64,000 nt of DNA from Okapia johnstoni (GCA_024291935.2 CM044311.1:26044001-26108000), one strand, 5' to 3'. Shown: positions 22,672 to 34,214, counted from the first letter of the stretch. Numbers and translations are program-made. Notes: generated from the sequence alone by a model not told the origin.

Positions 22672-23040
22672 GTGAGTTCTTGGGCTCCGGAATGGGACAA
22701 TAACTGGGCAAGTAACTTAGAAATAGCACCTACCTCACGGGGCTTTCCTGGTGGCTGGGTTGGTCAAGAATCTGCCTGCAATGTGGGAGACCCAGGTTCA
22801 ATCCCCGGATCTGGAAGATTCCCATGGAGAAGGGAATGGCAACCCACTCCAGTGTTCTTGCCTGGAGAATTCCATGGACAGAGGAGCATGGTGGGTTACA
22901 GTCCATGGGGTCACAAAGAGTCAGACACCATGGAGTGACTAACACTTTCACAGGTAGCTATGAAAATTAAATGAGATAATTCACAAAAGAATGCTTGGCA
23001 CGGTGCCTGACACATAGTAAGTACTCATCAAAGTAGAAGC
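22672..23040 (+). repeat. MIR SINE split by a Bov-tA
   Basis: GGGCAAGTAACTTAGAAATA before and AATTAAATGAGATAATTCAC to GTGCCTGACACATAGTAAGT after the inserted SINE follow MIR sense order. Confidence 0.7.
22741..22952 (+). repeat. Bov-tA SINE inserted in MIR
   Basis: Complete sense element, GGCTTTCCTGGTGGCTGGGT through GAGTGACTAACACTTTCAC. Confidence 0.92.
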
Positions 23041-23132
23041 TAATAAGAAGTGATGGAAAAGTCTTGTTATTTATCAAACCAGTAAAGAAAGTGAAACAGT
23101 TATCAGGAAGGCCAAAATTGCCGCCCTGCAAT

Positions 23133-23260
23133 TTAGGTGGGTGGTTTGCAACCCTGGCTGCACATTAAAATTATCTGGAGAACTTTTATAAAATACAAAT
23201 ATCTGAACGCCAAGTCCAGCAATCCTGGCTTAACTTGTTTCCAGTGAAATCTTGGCTGAT
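23133..23260 (+). repeat. MER5-type hAT fragment
   Basis: GTGGTTTGCAACCCTGGCTG followed by CACATTAAAATTATCTGGAG matches the MER5A left half, in sense. Confidence 0.6.
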
Positions 23261-23339
23261 TTAAGAAGAGTCCAGAGTAACTGCTAAGGACTTCCTATTA
23301 CTTGAGGAAACAAGAATTCTACTGGAGGTAACTGAAGGT

Positions 23340-23549
23340 GATGGTGATAGGTTAGTCTCTAAGTCATTTCCCACTCTTGTGACCTCATGGACTATAGCCT
23401 GCCAGGCCCTTCTGTCCATGGGATTTCCCAGGCAAGAAGACTGGGGTGGGTTGCTGTTTCCTTCTCTAGGGGACCTTCCTGATCCAGGGATTGAACCCAT
23501 GTCTCCTACATCGCAGGATTCGTTACCACTGAGCCACCAGGGAAGCCCA
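23340..23549 (-). repeat. Bov-tA SINE
   Basis: Complete element. Flanks TAACTGAAGGT (23329-23339) and TAATTGAAGGT (23550-23560) form the target duplication. Confidence 0.93.
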
Positions 23550-23611
23550 TAATTGAAGGTACTGTATAAAATATTTGGAAGTTGAATTTTTATGCACCAC
23601 ATTGTACTTTA

Positions 23612-23745
23612 GCATGCACCCTGGTGGCACAGATGGTAAAGAATCTGCCTGCAATATGGGAGACCCGGTTCCATCCCTGGGTTGGCAAGTTCCCCTGGAG
23701 AAGGAAACAGCAACCCACTCCAGCAACTGACAATTCACTTCACTT
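23612..23745 (+). repeat. Internally deleted Bov-tA SINE
   Basis: Head and body run to CAACCCACTCCAG, then jump to a CACTTCAC tail, losing the 3' third. Flanking CACATTGTACTTTA (23598-23611) and CACATTATACTTTA (23746-23759) mark the insertion borders. Confidence 0.85.
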
Positions 23746-23780
23746 CACATTATACTTTATGAAATGAGAAAAAAATTGTG

Positions 23781-24080
23781 ACGTGTTAATTCCTCAGTCG
23801 TGTCTGACTCTTTGCAACCCCATGGACTATAGACCGCCAGGCTCCTCTGTCCAAGGGATTCTCCAGGCAAGAATTCTGGGAGTGGGTTACCATGCGCTCC
23901 CCCAGGGCATCTTCCCAACTCAGGGATCGAACACATCTCTCTTATGTCTCCTGCATTGGTAGGCAGGTTCTTTACCACTATACCACCTGGATGGAGTAAG
24001 CCAACTGGGCGGCCCCAGGGATGGAAGCTGGATCTCCCCTATTGCAGGCAGATTCTTTACCATCTGAGCCACCAGGGAAG
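23781..24080 (-). repeat. Bov-tA SINE with extra partial head unit
   Basis: The complete reverse-complement element 23781-23989 is followed by a linker of about 28 bp (GATGGAGTAAGCCAACTGGG...) and then a second partial head-side unit (24015-24080, ending GAGCCACCAGGGAAG). It may be a dimeric variant or two insertions. Confidence 0.8.
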
Positions 24081-24639
24081 TATTAAAGTTTCAGACTATT
24101 TAGGAGGACCCTTCTAGTGAATCACTTCCAAGCAGCACACATTTGTTATAAAGTTGTTGTTAATGCCTTGGGTGTCTCCTTCCATAGTAATCAAACCCAC
24201 TCTCCAGGGTCATCTCAGTCACTTACTAAAGGAGATCTTTAAAAATTACCCCAAATTATTTTCATCTTAATCTCTTTTATTCTGGTACTTTGTCGTACAA
24301 TCCTTGCCTTTTTCCTCCTTCTGTGGTAGGCATTTGCATTCCTATCAATCACTTCTCTTTCCTGAATATTCCTAGAAGGCCAAAAGGCACATTACTCGTC
24401 TTTTATACTCTGGGGAGCGTAGCCCACAGTAGGTTCCCTAGGATTTGTTGAATTGATTCATATCTTAATTAGTATATTGACTATATTAATAGAGTATGTA
24501 AATATCCATACAGTAACTCACAAATCACTCCGTCTTATTATAGCTTTTAGAATGTACTTCTAAAAGGTAAATTTCACTGAATTAATGTTTTCTTCTTTAG
24601 ATTACTGAACATAGATTTTTCCAAATGAATCATCTCTAA
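24081..24639. other. Unassigned flank
   Basis: AT-rich, nothing recognised. Confidence 0.4.
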
Positions 24640-24890
24640 AGGGCTTGCCAGGTGACACTAGTGGTAAAGAGGGCTTTCCAGGTGGCATTCAAGGTAAAGA
24701 ACCCACCTTTTGCAGGAGACGTAAGAGAGAGATGAGGGTTAGATCCCTGGGTCAGGAAGATCCCCTGGATTAGGGAATGGCTACCCATTCCAGGATTCTT
24801 GCCTGGAAAATTCCATGGACAGAGGAGCCTGGCAAACTACAGTCCATGGGGCCACAAAGAGTCGGACACAACTGAGCACAGACACTTGAG
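24640..24890 (+). repeat. Bov-tA SINE with duplicated head
   Basis: Two consecutive head units, GGGCTTGCCAGGTGACACTA (24640) and GGGCTTTCCAGGTGGCATTC (24670), precede one normal body. Confidence 0.88.
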
Positions 24891-25244
24891 TATATCTAAG
24901 AATTAAATAACTTTGAAATGAGCAGTTTATCCTACTTAGTGAAATATTTTTCTTTTGGAAATTACATTAAAACTGGCGAAAAAGGGAAAAAAGTTATTTG
25001 AAGTCATCTTTAGACTTTGGTTTACTCGTACATTATTTCATATAAACAGTAGCTGAAATTATGCAATAATCTGAAACTTATTAATGACACCTTAAAAACC
25101 TTTGTTGTTACTGTCTGCTTGGAAATTATGTCTCCTAGAATGGGCAGTGAGATAATCTCATTAATTCTGGAACATGCAAATTATGGATTGTTTGGTATCC
25201 TCAAACCAAGCTTACAAATAACACACAGCTGTTAAATGAATTGC

Positions 25245-25794
25245 CCTTTCTTAGTAAGGGACCAAGCACTCACAGACAAGTGTTGGTTGGAAAGGAAAGG
25301 TTGCTTTATTCAGGAGATTGGCAACCTGGGGAGAAGGCAGACTTGTATCCACCTCCCAAGATTCTGCTCAACCATGAAAACTTTTAAAGGCAGAAAAAGG
25401 AAGCTAACTGGAGTTAATCATTTGGGGAGGAGATCAGTCTTTGTTGGGCTTCCCTGGTGGCTCAGACGGTAAAGAATCAGCCTGCAGTTCAGGAGACCCA
25501 GATTCGATCCTGGGGTTGGGGAGATCCCTGGAGAAGGAAATGGCAACCCACTGCAGTATTCTCACTTGGAGAATTCCATGGACAGTGGAGTCTGGTGGGC
25601 TACAGTCTTTGGGGTTGAAAAGAGTAGGACACAATTTAGTGACTAAACAACAACAGTAACAGGTTGGTAATTAGAAATCTTGTTCTCAGCCTTGTTACCA
25701 TCCTCCACCTTCGTGGACGCCTTAGTTCCTGCAGAAGAACTCAAAGATATTTATGTATCCTTTGAGGAGGCCCCAGGACCCTGCCCCATAGCTG
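25245..25794 (-). mobile_element. Possible old ERV LTR, interrupted
   Basis: On the minus strand an AATAAA (25310-25305) is followed by a U5-like stretch ending near 25250. Upstream sequence continues beyond the Bov-tA at 25446-25650 towards the insertion at 25795. Family and borders are not established. Confidence 0.35.
25446..25650 (+). repeat. Bov-tA SINE
   Basis: Complete sense element, GGGCTTCCCTGGTGGCTCAG to TTTAGTGACTAAACAACAAC. Confidence 0.93.
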
Positions 25795-25806
25795 CACTAT
25801 TGTTTC
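25795..25806. repeat. Left target duplication of the 28160-28397 SINE
   Basis: CACTATTGTTTC here recurs perfectly at 28398-28409. The two copies are separated by a BovB and an antisense CHR SINE. Confidence 0.8.
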
Positions 25807-25812
25807 ATATAT

Positions 25813-28152
25813 ATATTTCTCCCGGCAATCTTGATTCCAGCCTGGCATTTTGCATGATTTACTCTGCATATAAGTTAAATTAGCAGGGTGAGAATATATA
25901 CAGCCTTGACGTACTCCTTTTCCAATTTGAAACCAGTCTGTTGTTCCTCCAGTTCTAACTGTTGCTTCTTGATCTGCGTACAGATTTCTCAAGAGGCAGG
26001 TTAGGTGTTGTGGTATTCTCATCTCTTTAAGAATTTTCCACAGTTTGTTGTGATCCACACAGTCAAAGGCTTTGGCATAATCAATAAAGCAGAAGTAGAT
26101 GTTTTTCTGGAACTCTCTTGCTTTTTCAATGATCCAATGGATGTTGGCAATTTGATCCCTGGTTCCTCTGCCTTTTCTAAATCCAGCTTGAACAACTGGA
26201 AATTCACGGTTCACACACAGATGAAGCCTGGCTTGGAGAATTTTGAGCATTACTTTGCTAATGTGTGAGATGAGTACAATTGTGCGGTAGTTTGAGCATT
26301 CTTTGGCATTGCGTTTCTTTGGGATTGGAATGAAGTCCTGTGGCCACTTCTGAGTTTTCCAAATTTGCTGGCATATTGAGTGCAGCACTTTCACAGCATC
26401 ATCTTTTAAGATTTGAAATAGCTCAATTGGAATTCCGTCACCTCCACTAGCTTTGTTCATAGTGATGCTTCCTAAGGCACACTTGACTTCTCATTCCAGG
26501 ATGTCTGGCTCTAGGTGAGTGATCACACCATAGTCGTTATCTGGGTCATGAAGATCTTTTTTGTATAGTTCTTCTGTGTATTCTTGCCACCTGTTCTTAA
26601 TATCTTCTGCTTCTGTTAGGTCCCTACCATTTCTGTCCTTTATTGTGCCCACTTTTGCATGGAAAGTTCCCTTGGTATCTCTGATTTTCTTGAAGAGATC
26701 TCTAGTCTTTCCCATTCTATTGTTTTCCTGTATTTCTTTGCACTGATTACTGAGGAAGGCTTTCTTATCTGTCCTTGCTATTCTTTGGAACTCTGAGTTC
26801 AGTTGGGAATGTTTTTCCTTTTCTCCTTTGCCTTTAGCTTCTCATCTTTTCTCAGCTATTTCTAAGGCCTCCTCAGACAACCATTTTGCCTTTCTGTATT
26901 TCTTTTTCTTGGGGAGGGATGGTCTTGATCACTATCTCCTGTACAATGTCACGAACCTCCATCCATAGTTCTTTCAGCGCTCTATCAGATTTAATCCCTT
27001 GAATCTTTTTGTTACTTCCACTGTAGAATCATAAGAGATTTGATTTAGGTTATACCTGAATGATCTAGTGGTTTTCCCTACTTTCTTCAATTTAAGTCTG
27101 AATTTGGCAATAAGCAGTTCATGATGTGAGCCACAGTCTGCTCCCGGTCTTTTTGCTGACTGTATAGAGCTTCTCCATCTTTGGCTGCAAAGAATATAAT
27201 CAATCTGATTTCGGTATTGACCATCTGGTGATGTCCATGTGTAGAGTCTTCTCTTGTATTGTGGGAAGAGGGTGTTTGCTATGACCAGTGCATTCCCTTG
27301 GAAAAACTCTTTGCCCTGCTTCATTTTGTACTCCAAGGCCAAATTTGCCTGTTACTCCAGGTATCTCTTGGCATCTCTGCCCCTATGGTATCTCTGCCCT
27401 TATGCCAGAAAGCAAAGAAGAACTAAAGAACCACTTGATAACACTGAAAGAGGAGAGTGTAAAAGTTGATTTAAAACTCAACATTCAGAAACTAAAATTA
27501 TGCATCTGGTCCCACCACTTCATGGCAAATAAATGAGGACACAATGGAAACAGTGACAGGTTTTATTTTTCTGGGGTCCAAAATCACTGCAGATGGTGAC
27601 GGCAGCCATGAAATTAAAAGATGCTTGCTCCTTGGAAGAAAAGCTATGACCAACCTAGATAGCATATTAAAAAGCAGAGACATTACTTTGCCAGCAAAGG
27701 TCTGTCTAGTCAAAGCTATGGTTTTTCCAGTTGTCATGTATGGATGTGAGGGTTGGACCATAAAGAAAGCTGAGCGCCGAAGAATTGATGCTTTTGAACT
27801 GTGGAGTTGGAGAAGACTCTTGAGAGTCCTTCGGACAACAAGGAGATCCAACCAGTCCATCCTAAAGGAAATCAGTCCTGAATATTCATTGGAAGGACTG
27901 ATGCTGAAGCTGAAGCTCCAATACTTCGGCCACCTGATGTGAAGAGCTGACTCATTAGAAAAGCCCCTGATGCTGGGAAAGATTGAGGGCAGGAGGAGAA
28001 GGGGACAAAAGAGGATGAGATGGTTGGATGGCATCACCGACTCAATGGACATAAGTTTGAGTAAGCTCCGGGAGTTGGTGATGGACAGGGAAGCCTGGCG
28101 TGCTGCAGTCCACGGGATCGCAGAGTCGGACACAACTGAGTCACTGAACTGA
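25813..28152 (+). mobile_element. BovB (RTE) LINE with 5' inversion (twin priming)
   Basis: Two pieces of one element in opposite orientation. 25813 to about 27390 is antisense: read on the minus strand it gives the endonuclease C-terminal region (27342-26974, with GSHH where GSDH is usual) and then reverse transcriptase (26460-25815, including FIDYAKAFD). About 27397-28152 is sense and continues from CTTATGCCAGAAAGC to the 3' end GACACAACTGAGTCACTGAA. The antisense piece stops at GCCGGGAGAAAT and the sense piece resumes about 30 nt further along the element, so only a short segment around the catalytic ADD box is missing. Order and orientation are exactly those of twin-primed retrotransposition. 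Many stops and frameshifts make it non-functional. Confidence 0.9.
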
Positions 28153-28159
28153 AGTGATA

Positions 28160-28397
28160 TATATATATACACACATAATTTTGTTTATTTATTTTTTTGG
28201 ACATGCTGGGTCCTCAGTGCAGTGTGAGGGCTACTCATTGCAGTGTAGCACGGGCTCTAGGGCATGCAGCCTCAGTAGTTGTGGCTCGAGGGCTTAGTTG
28301 CTTAGAGGCATGTGGAATCTTCCCAGATAGGGATTGAACTCGTGTCTCCTGCATTGGCAGGTGGATTCTTTACCACTAAGCCACCAGGGAAGCCCTA
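28160..28397 (-). repeat. CHR-type SINE (host of the BovB insertion)
   Basis: Reverse-complement CHR element: T-rich tail (28180-28200) at left, head CCACCAGGGAAGCCC at right. Its right target duplication is 28398-28409; the left copy has been moved to 25795-25806 by the BovB. Confidence 0.82.
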
Positions 28398-28448
28398 CAC
28401 TATTGTTTCTTGATTGGTCCTCCTTTGTCTCTGCGTTCCCTCACTTTT

Positions 28449-28666
28449 CTTTCTTTCAAAGAATATTTATTTATTTATTTATTATTTATTTGGCTGGATC
28501 TTTGTTGCAGCATATAGGGTCTTCTAGTGTCAACATGAAAACTCTTGTGGCATACAGACTCCTTAGTTATGGCATGTGGGTTCAAATTCTCCGATCAGGG
28601 ATTGACCCCATGCCCCCTGTGCTGGGAGCTTGAAGTCTTAGCCACTGGACTATCCAGGGAAGTCCC
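28449..28666 (-). repeat. CHR-type SINE
   Basis: Antisense element with a (TTTA)n tail at 28465-28492. Perfect 12-bp flanks TCCCTCACTTTT lie at 28437-28448 and 28667-28678. Confidence 0.92.
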
Positions 28667-28678
28667 TCCCTCACTTTT

Positions 28679-29555
28679 ATAATTGGCAACTGTTTGAATC
28701 TGCCCTTTGGACTTCAGGGAAGGTCAAGGAAAGCGAATAATGCCTATTTCCTACAAACAGAGAATGGGGACACAGAAAGTATTTGTACCCAGGAGAACGC
28801 CACAGGGTTCTGTTGTTTCAAAACTATTTGAAGCTTCACTTGGACCACTGCTGGCATAGAATTCAACTTCCTTGAGTGAAGTCTGTAAACTTTCATCATC
28901 TGATTTTCAGTTTCTAAAATGTTGGTATTGTTAACTTCTGTCCTTCTACCTTTGTCCCTATGCTGGAGGCCTTTTTAAAAGTTCCATTCACTATAATTTA
29001 TTGAGATTTCCTTTGGGAGGAGTAGATGCCAATGCATGTTTAATTCTCCTTTTTCATTCAAAAATCTGCCCTCAATTGGGACGAAATGTCCCCATGTATA
29101 TTGAAAATTTTAAGGCCTGAGAATTGACATCTTTACTCTTCTCCAATAATACAAGGATCTTAGACTGGTTTAACTCCTACCAAATCCCTCTCCTAATTTA
29201 TTGTAATCCTTTGTTTTTGTTCTGTCTACCTTATAATTATATATTGCCAATTTTTTTGTTGTTGTTACATAACACTGTTCAATTAGATTTGTCTTGTGGA
29301 AAGGGAATGTTGCCTGCCATTCCAGTAAACAAAGAATTTTGCCTGCCATTCCAGTTCTACAAGGATCAAGCCATCAACAACTGCAACTACCCCCCTCCCC
29401 CACCCCACCCCGCCACCGCAAGTGTACACCTGGAGGGCAGTTCAGGATGGAGAAAAACAGGAAGCATTCTGTGCTTTGGCTATAGGCCCTGGATAGTAAA
29501 GAAGCATATCAAACATAATTTCAGTGAGGCCAGACTCTTGCATCTTCTCATATAT
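28679..29555. other. Unassigned flank
   Basis: A C-rich low-complexity run at about 29391-29416; otherwise nothing recognised. Confidence 0.4.
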
Positions 29556-30345
29556 CAGTTCAGTTCAGCCACTCATTTGTGCCCAACTCTTTGTGACCCC
29601 GTGGACTGCAGCTCACCAGGCCTCCCTGTGCATTACCAACTCCCGGAGTTTACTCAAACTCATGTCCATTGAGTCGGTGATGCCATCCAACCATCTCATC
29701 CTCTTTTGTCCCCTTCTCCTCCTGCCCTCAATCTTTCCCAGCATCAGCGGCTTTTCTAATGAGTCAGCTCTTCACATCAGGTGGCCGAAGTATTGGAGCT
29801 TCAGCTTCAGCATCAGTCCTTCCAATGAATATTCAGGACTGATTTCCTTTAGGATGGACTGGTTGGATCTCCTTGCAGTCCAAGGGACTCTCAAGAGTCT
29901 TCTCCAACACCACAGTTCAAAAGCATCAATTCTTCAGCCCTCAGCTTTCTTTATAGTCCAACTCTCACATCCATACATGACTACTGGAAAAACCATAGCC
30001 TTGACTAGATGGACCTTTGTTGACAAAGTAATGTCTCTGCTTTTTAATATGCTATCTAGGTTGGTCATAGCTTTTCTTCCAAGGAGCAAGCATCTTTTAA
30101 TTTCACGGCTGCAGTCACTGTCTGCAGTGATTTTGGAGCCCCCTAAAATAAAGTCTGTCACTGTTTCCATATCTATTTGCCATGAAGTGATGGAACTGGA
30201 TGCCATGATCTTAGTTTTCTGAATGTTGAGTTTTAAGCCAACTTTTTCACTCTTCTCTTTTACTTTCATTAAGAGGCTCTTTAATTCTTTGCTTTCTGCC
30301 ATAAGGGTGGTGTCATCTGCATATCTGAGGTTATTGATATTTCTT
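29556..30345 (-). mobile_element. BovB (RTE) LINE, 3' part
   Basis: Continuous reverse-complement BovB. The 3' end (TCAGTTCAGTTCAGCC) is at the left, then the C-terminal region of the RT protein (an open frame at 30302-29934 on the minus strand). It truncates next to the ADD-box codons at about 30320-30345. It is 5' truncated and carries no intact gene. Confidence 0.92.
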
Positions 30346-32474
30346 TCACATATAGCAAAGCACTAAAATTACTAACTTGAAATATCTGTCTTTTTTGTTA
30401 CTAGTAGTAATATTTTGATGTTTGACTACATGTATTTTTTTTCCTTTTTCAACAGAAAATTGCTATATAATGTATATCCTAGCTTTCCCCTTACTTCCTT
30501 GGAGCAGTTCCCTGTAATTATCTGAGAGGCTGCTTCCCAGGCTACAGTCCTCAGTATGGTCCACAAATAACACCTCACTCACAGCTTTCAGGTTCTGCAT
30601 TTTTCTTTAGTCAACAGTCCTCACATTCTTCCTCATTTTTTCTTTTATCTCAAACCACTTCTTTTCCTTCTTCCAGAAGTATGTCCTTTACAAATTCCTC
30701 TAGTGAGGAAACTTTATTGAGAAATGATTTCTGTTTGTCTAAAACTATGTCTTTATTTTGCCTTCCTTCTTCAAAAGTAGAGCTCTCGGTATAGACTTTG
30801 GGTCTTGTCAGTCTGTTCTGTCAGTGCTTTCAAAATCCTGTTCCACTGTATTCTGTCCTCCTTTGCTGCTGGAACGAAGTTGATCTAATGATCTTTGTAG
30901 TTAATCTGGCTGTTTTTAAGATCTTCTCTTTAATTTGTTAATTTCATTACAATGTGTCTAGTGAGGAGTTTCTGTTTATTTATCCAGACAAGGATTTCCT
31001 GAACCTGAATTACTGTCATCCTTCGATTCTGGAAAATTCTCAGTATTCAAAATTTTGTTGACTATTGCTTTCCCCATATTCTTTTATCATCCTCTGAGAT
31101 ATTAGTTAGATGTATGTTACACTTCCTCATTTGAACTTTCATATCTGACTCTCTTTTATTTTTCAAGTATTTGGTATTCTGAGCTAAATCCCAGGTAATT
31201 TTTTCAATTTTGTCTTTGAGTTAACAACTTTGCTCTTCGATTGTGTTGAGCCTTCTATTCAGTTCTCTGAATGGATTTTAATTTCAACTACATTTTTCAT
31301 TTATAGACATTTAATCTTTTTTCCTATTTGTTTAGTTTCTTATCCCTTACTCATACTTCCAAATACCTCTCCTATTTCTCTAAGTATATTAAATATAAAT
31401 TAGGTGTACAGTAATTACTTTATTTGAAATCTGTGTGTTTTCATCTTTTTCTTTGTTGTTTATACAGGTTCTTGATTATTTTAGGCTTCTTTTTTCATGT
31501 TCTATGATTATTTCTTATTGTTGGCTTCTTATTTGTGGAACTTTGTATGAATCATCTGAGGGATTTTTAAATACCTTGCTTGAGAGAGAATTTGTATTAG
31601 CTTCTTTTGGGATCTTAGGGTCACTACCTACCAATCCAAGAAAACTTAAAAAATAATTTTTTGCAATAGGTTTATCAGATAGCAAAGTTAATGTAAATTA
31701 GGGTCAGAAACCAGCATGAGGAAGAGCTCGAAGTTATAAATTCTCAATAAGACTCATCACTCGCATCACTTCAACAGCCCTTTTAGATAAAATAACAACC
31801 CTGTGCTCTCTAGACTAGCTGTGTAGAGAAATCAGACCATGTCTTCCTTTATTGATTGCCCTCCAGATGTTTTCATTTGGCTGCCTCCATTCGGTTTGTT
31901 GAATCACTTGAAAAACATTATATTCAGTTGTTTTTTGAGACTCTCCAGTGCCTGGGTAGAATAAATAAATCCTTGTCAATGATTTTCTCAGCAATTTTTC
32001 TTGAAAATATCTAAGTTAATGCATTTCTAAGGCCTCATGCTAACTTTCACGGGCCCTGGGTATTTTTGCCTCCATGAACCCCTCCCACCAATTAAAAAAA
32101 AAATTACAGTATTTTTTATGGCTGTGTTGATACAGAGACAAATTTAATCCAGACTAGATCATTTTAAAAGAACTGAAAACATTTTCACAGGCCCTGGATA
32201 AGTTTACTCTGGGCCTTGGTTCTCTCTCCCTCCGTTTCTTCACCCCTAAGATAAGCTGTTCTGAAGATACCAATAATATTAAAGATTTTCTTTGAAAGGA
32301 AAGAAGAGGAGTCAACTTACAGACTTCCTTCTCATCTCTGTCCTTATGTTACTTCTTTTGCCAAAAGTTTCTATTCTGGTGGTTTCTTCATCCACAGTTC
32401 CTTTTCTCTACTCTTCCTCCTATGCCACAACAACACATAAGGTATTAATTTTCCCTGTACTAAAGAAAGAGATA
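30346..32474. other. T-rich flank, possibly ancient LINE-derived
   Basis: 30700-31560 has the long T-rich character of an antisense old LINE, but I cannot name a family with confidence. No gene is seen. Confidence 0.3.
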
Positions 32475-32593
32475 GGGGCTTCCCAGGAGGCACTAGTGGT
32501 AAAGAACCTGCCTGCCAGTGCAGGAGACATAAGATACATGGATTCAAGCCCTGGGTCGGGAAGATCCCCTGGAGAAGGAAATGGCAATCCACT
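32475..32593 (+). repeat. Bov-tA SINE, 3'-truncated
   Basis: Head and body to GGAAATGGCAATCCACTGAG; the 3' block is absent. Confidence 0.85.
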
Positions 32594-32673
32594 GAGATAA
32601 GACATTCACCTAGAGGGAAAGTTTATTGCTTTTTTTTTTTTTTCTTTAAACTCTTCCTTCATCTCCATGTTCT

Positions 32674-32873
32674 TTTTTTTTTAAGATGTTTTTTAAATGT
32701 GGACCACTTTCTTGGAGTCTTTACTGAAGTTGTTACAATATCGTTTTGTGTTATGTTTGATTTTTTTTGACCATGAGGCATGTGGGATCTTAGCTTCCTG
32801 ACCAGGGATCAAAAACTCACACCCTCTGCATTGGAAAGTGAAGTCTTAACCTTCGGACAACCAGGGAAGTCCC
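32674..32873 (-). repeat. CHR-type SINE
   Basis: Antisense element flanked by CATCTCCATGTTCT (32660-32673) and CATCTCCACGTTCT (32874-32887). Confidence 0.9.
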
Positions 32874-32887
32874 CATCTCCACGTTCT

Positions 32888-33496
32888 ATAGTTTGTATTT
32901 GGTTTTGAGGTATTTTTGTTTGCTTGAGTGAAAAACAAACAAAAACAACAGGACTGGCAGAATAAACCAGGAGTTTATATCCTCTTCTGGGGATTTTACC
33001 CTGCTTTGGGTAGTGACCTTTAAAAAGAAATGTAAACTTTGTGAACTCGATCGTAACTCTCAGGAATGGATTATAGTGGCTGGTGTTTTGAGAAGAGATG
33101 ACCTCATGTTTGCAGAGTGCTCTGGGCATTTTTGATCAAAGATGCTGCGTTTACCCAGCATTAAACCCATTTAATTTATACCCAGATTATAAATGTGTTA
33201 TAGAAGTCGTTAGAGACTCAAATACCTTTATATTTTGCTGGCTTCTTTCTGGCTGGAGACAGCTTTCTGTCTGATAGGTAATAACAATGCTTTACATTTA
33301 TAGGCTGTACGGCATCTTTCATCCAAGGAGTTCAAAGAGCTCAGCAATTATGACTCATTGTTTCTTAAAATGTCTCACAATGCTTGAGACTGCACTCAGT
33401 GAAGTAAATTGGTTATAGGTAAAGACACTTGTGTCATGGAGGCATGATAGGGTTAACACAGCATACCAGAGATAGAATTCAGAAGTTCTCCTCTCT
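32888..33496. other. Unassigned flank
   Basis: No feature recognised. Confidence 0.4.
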
Positions 33497-33557
33497 TACC
33501 TGGTGGCTCAGAATCTGTCTACAATGCAGGAGACCCAGATTCAACCCCTAGGTTGAA
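33497..33557 (+). repeat. Bov-tA fragment
   Basis: Only the head-to-body part (ACCTGGTGGCTCAGAATCTG to CAACCCCTAGGTTG) is present. Confidence 0.7.
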
Positions 33558-33690
33558 CTCTCCCAACTGTAGGCTCCAGGAGGGCAGGAAGCACGCCTGG
33601 TTTCCTTACTAATGTAGCCCCAGCACCAGTTTTAGTGCTTGCTGCTAAATATGGGCTCAACATATATTTGTTTATTGAATTAATTTGAAT
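33558..33690 (+). repeat. L2 LINE 3' end
   Basis: TAGGCTCCAGGAGGGCAGGA, AGCCCCAGCACCAG and CTCAACATATATTTGTTTAT follow the L2 3' end in sense. Confidence 0.65.
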
Positions 33691-34214
33691 TTCAGGAATT
33701 TGAACAGAATTCTTTCAGAATTTGAACAGAAAGAAAATGGTGGCATTCTAAGTCATTATTCTAATTTATCTGAATAGGAAAATATATAGATTGTTTTAAT
33801 AACTTAATTCAAACTGAAGCCATTAAAATTCTGATAAGATGACCAGAGGCAAATCAGGAAAATGGTGAAAGGGGGAAACACATAAAAACTGTGATTAAGA
33901 GGAGCTATCACAACAACACAACATTTCTCTCTGGTCTTTGGAAATCTGAGATTAGGTGAGAAAGCCAGGAGATTATTTCTGTAGCAGGAGTCCCCACTTG
34001 AACCCAAGAACTGGTCTCCTCTCTGTATTTCCCTTTGTCTCTGTGGCCTCCAGTCATCTTGTCATTTTCATTTGATCCATCAAGAGGGGCTCACTATAGA
34101 GCAAGACTGAGACACAAGAAGCATTCAGGCCATCTGTTCCCTGGCCTTATTGTAGGACTCACATCAGAGCTTGGGGGCTTGTTGCCAGCAAAACCTGCAG
34201 AGGTACTGACCAGT
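33691..34214. other. Unassigned flank
   Basis: No feature recognised. Confidence 0.4.

Noticed and set aside
25741..27342. Reverse-transcriptase and endonuclease-like frames as a live gene
   Set aside because: They are parts of an inverted, truncated BovB with stops, a changed GSDH motif and a missing catalytic segment.
29556..30345. 5' inversion in the 29.6-kb BovB
   Set aside because: The fragment is continuous in one orientation; simple 5' truncation. A target duplication (CTTCTCATATA / CTTTCACATATA) is too weak to claim.
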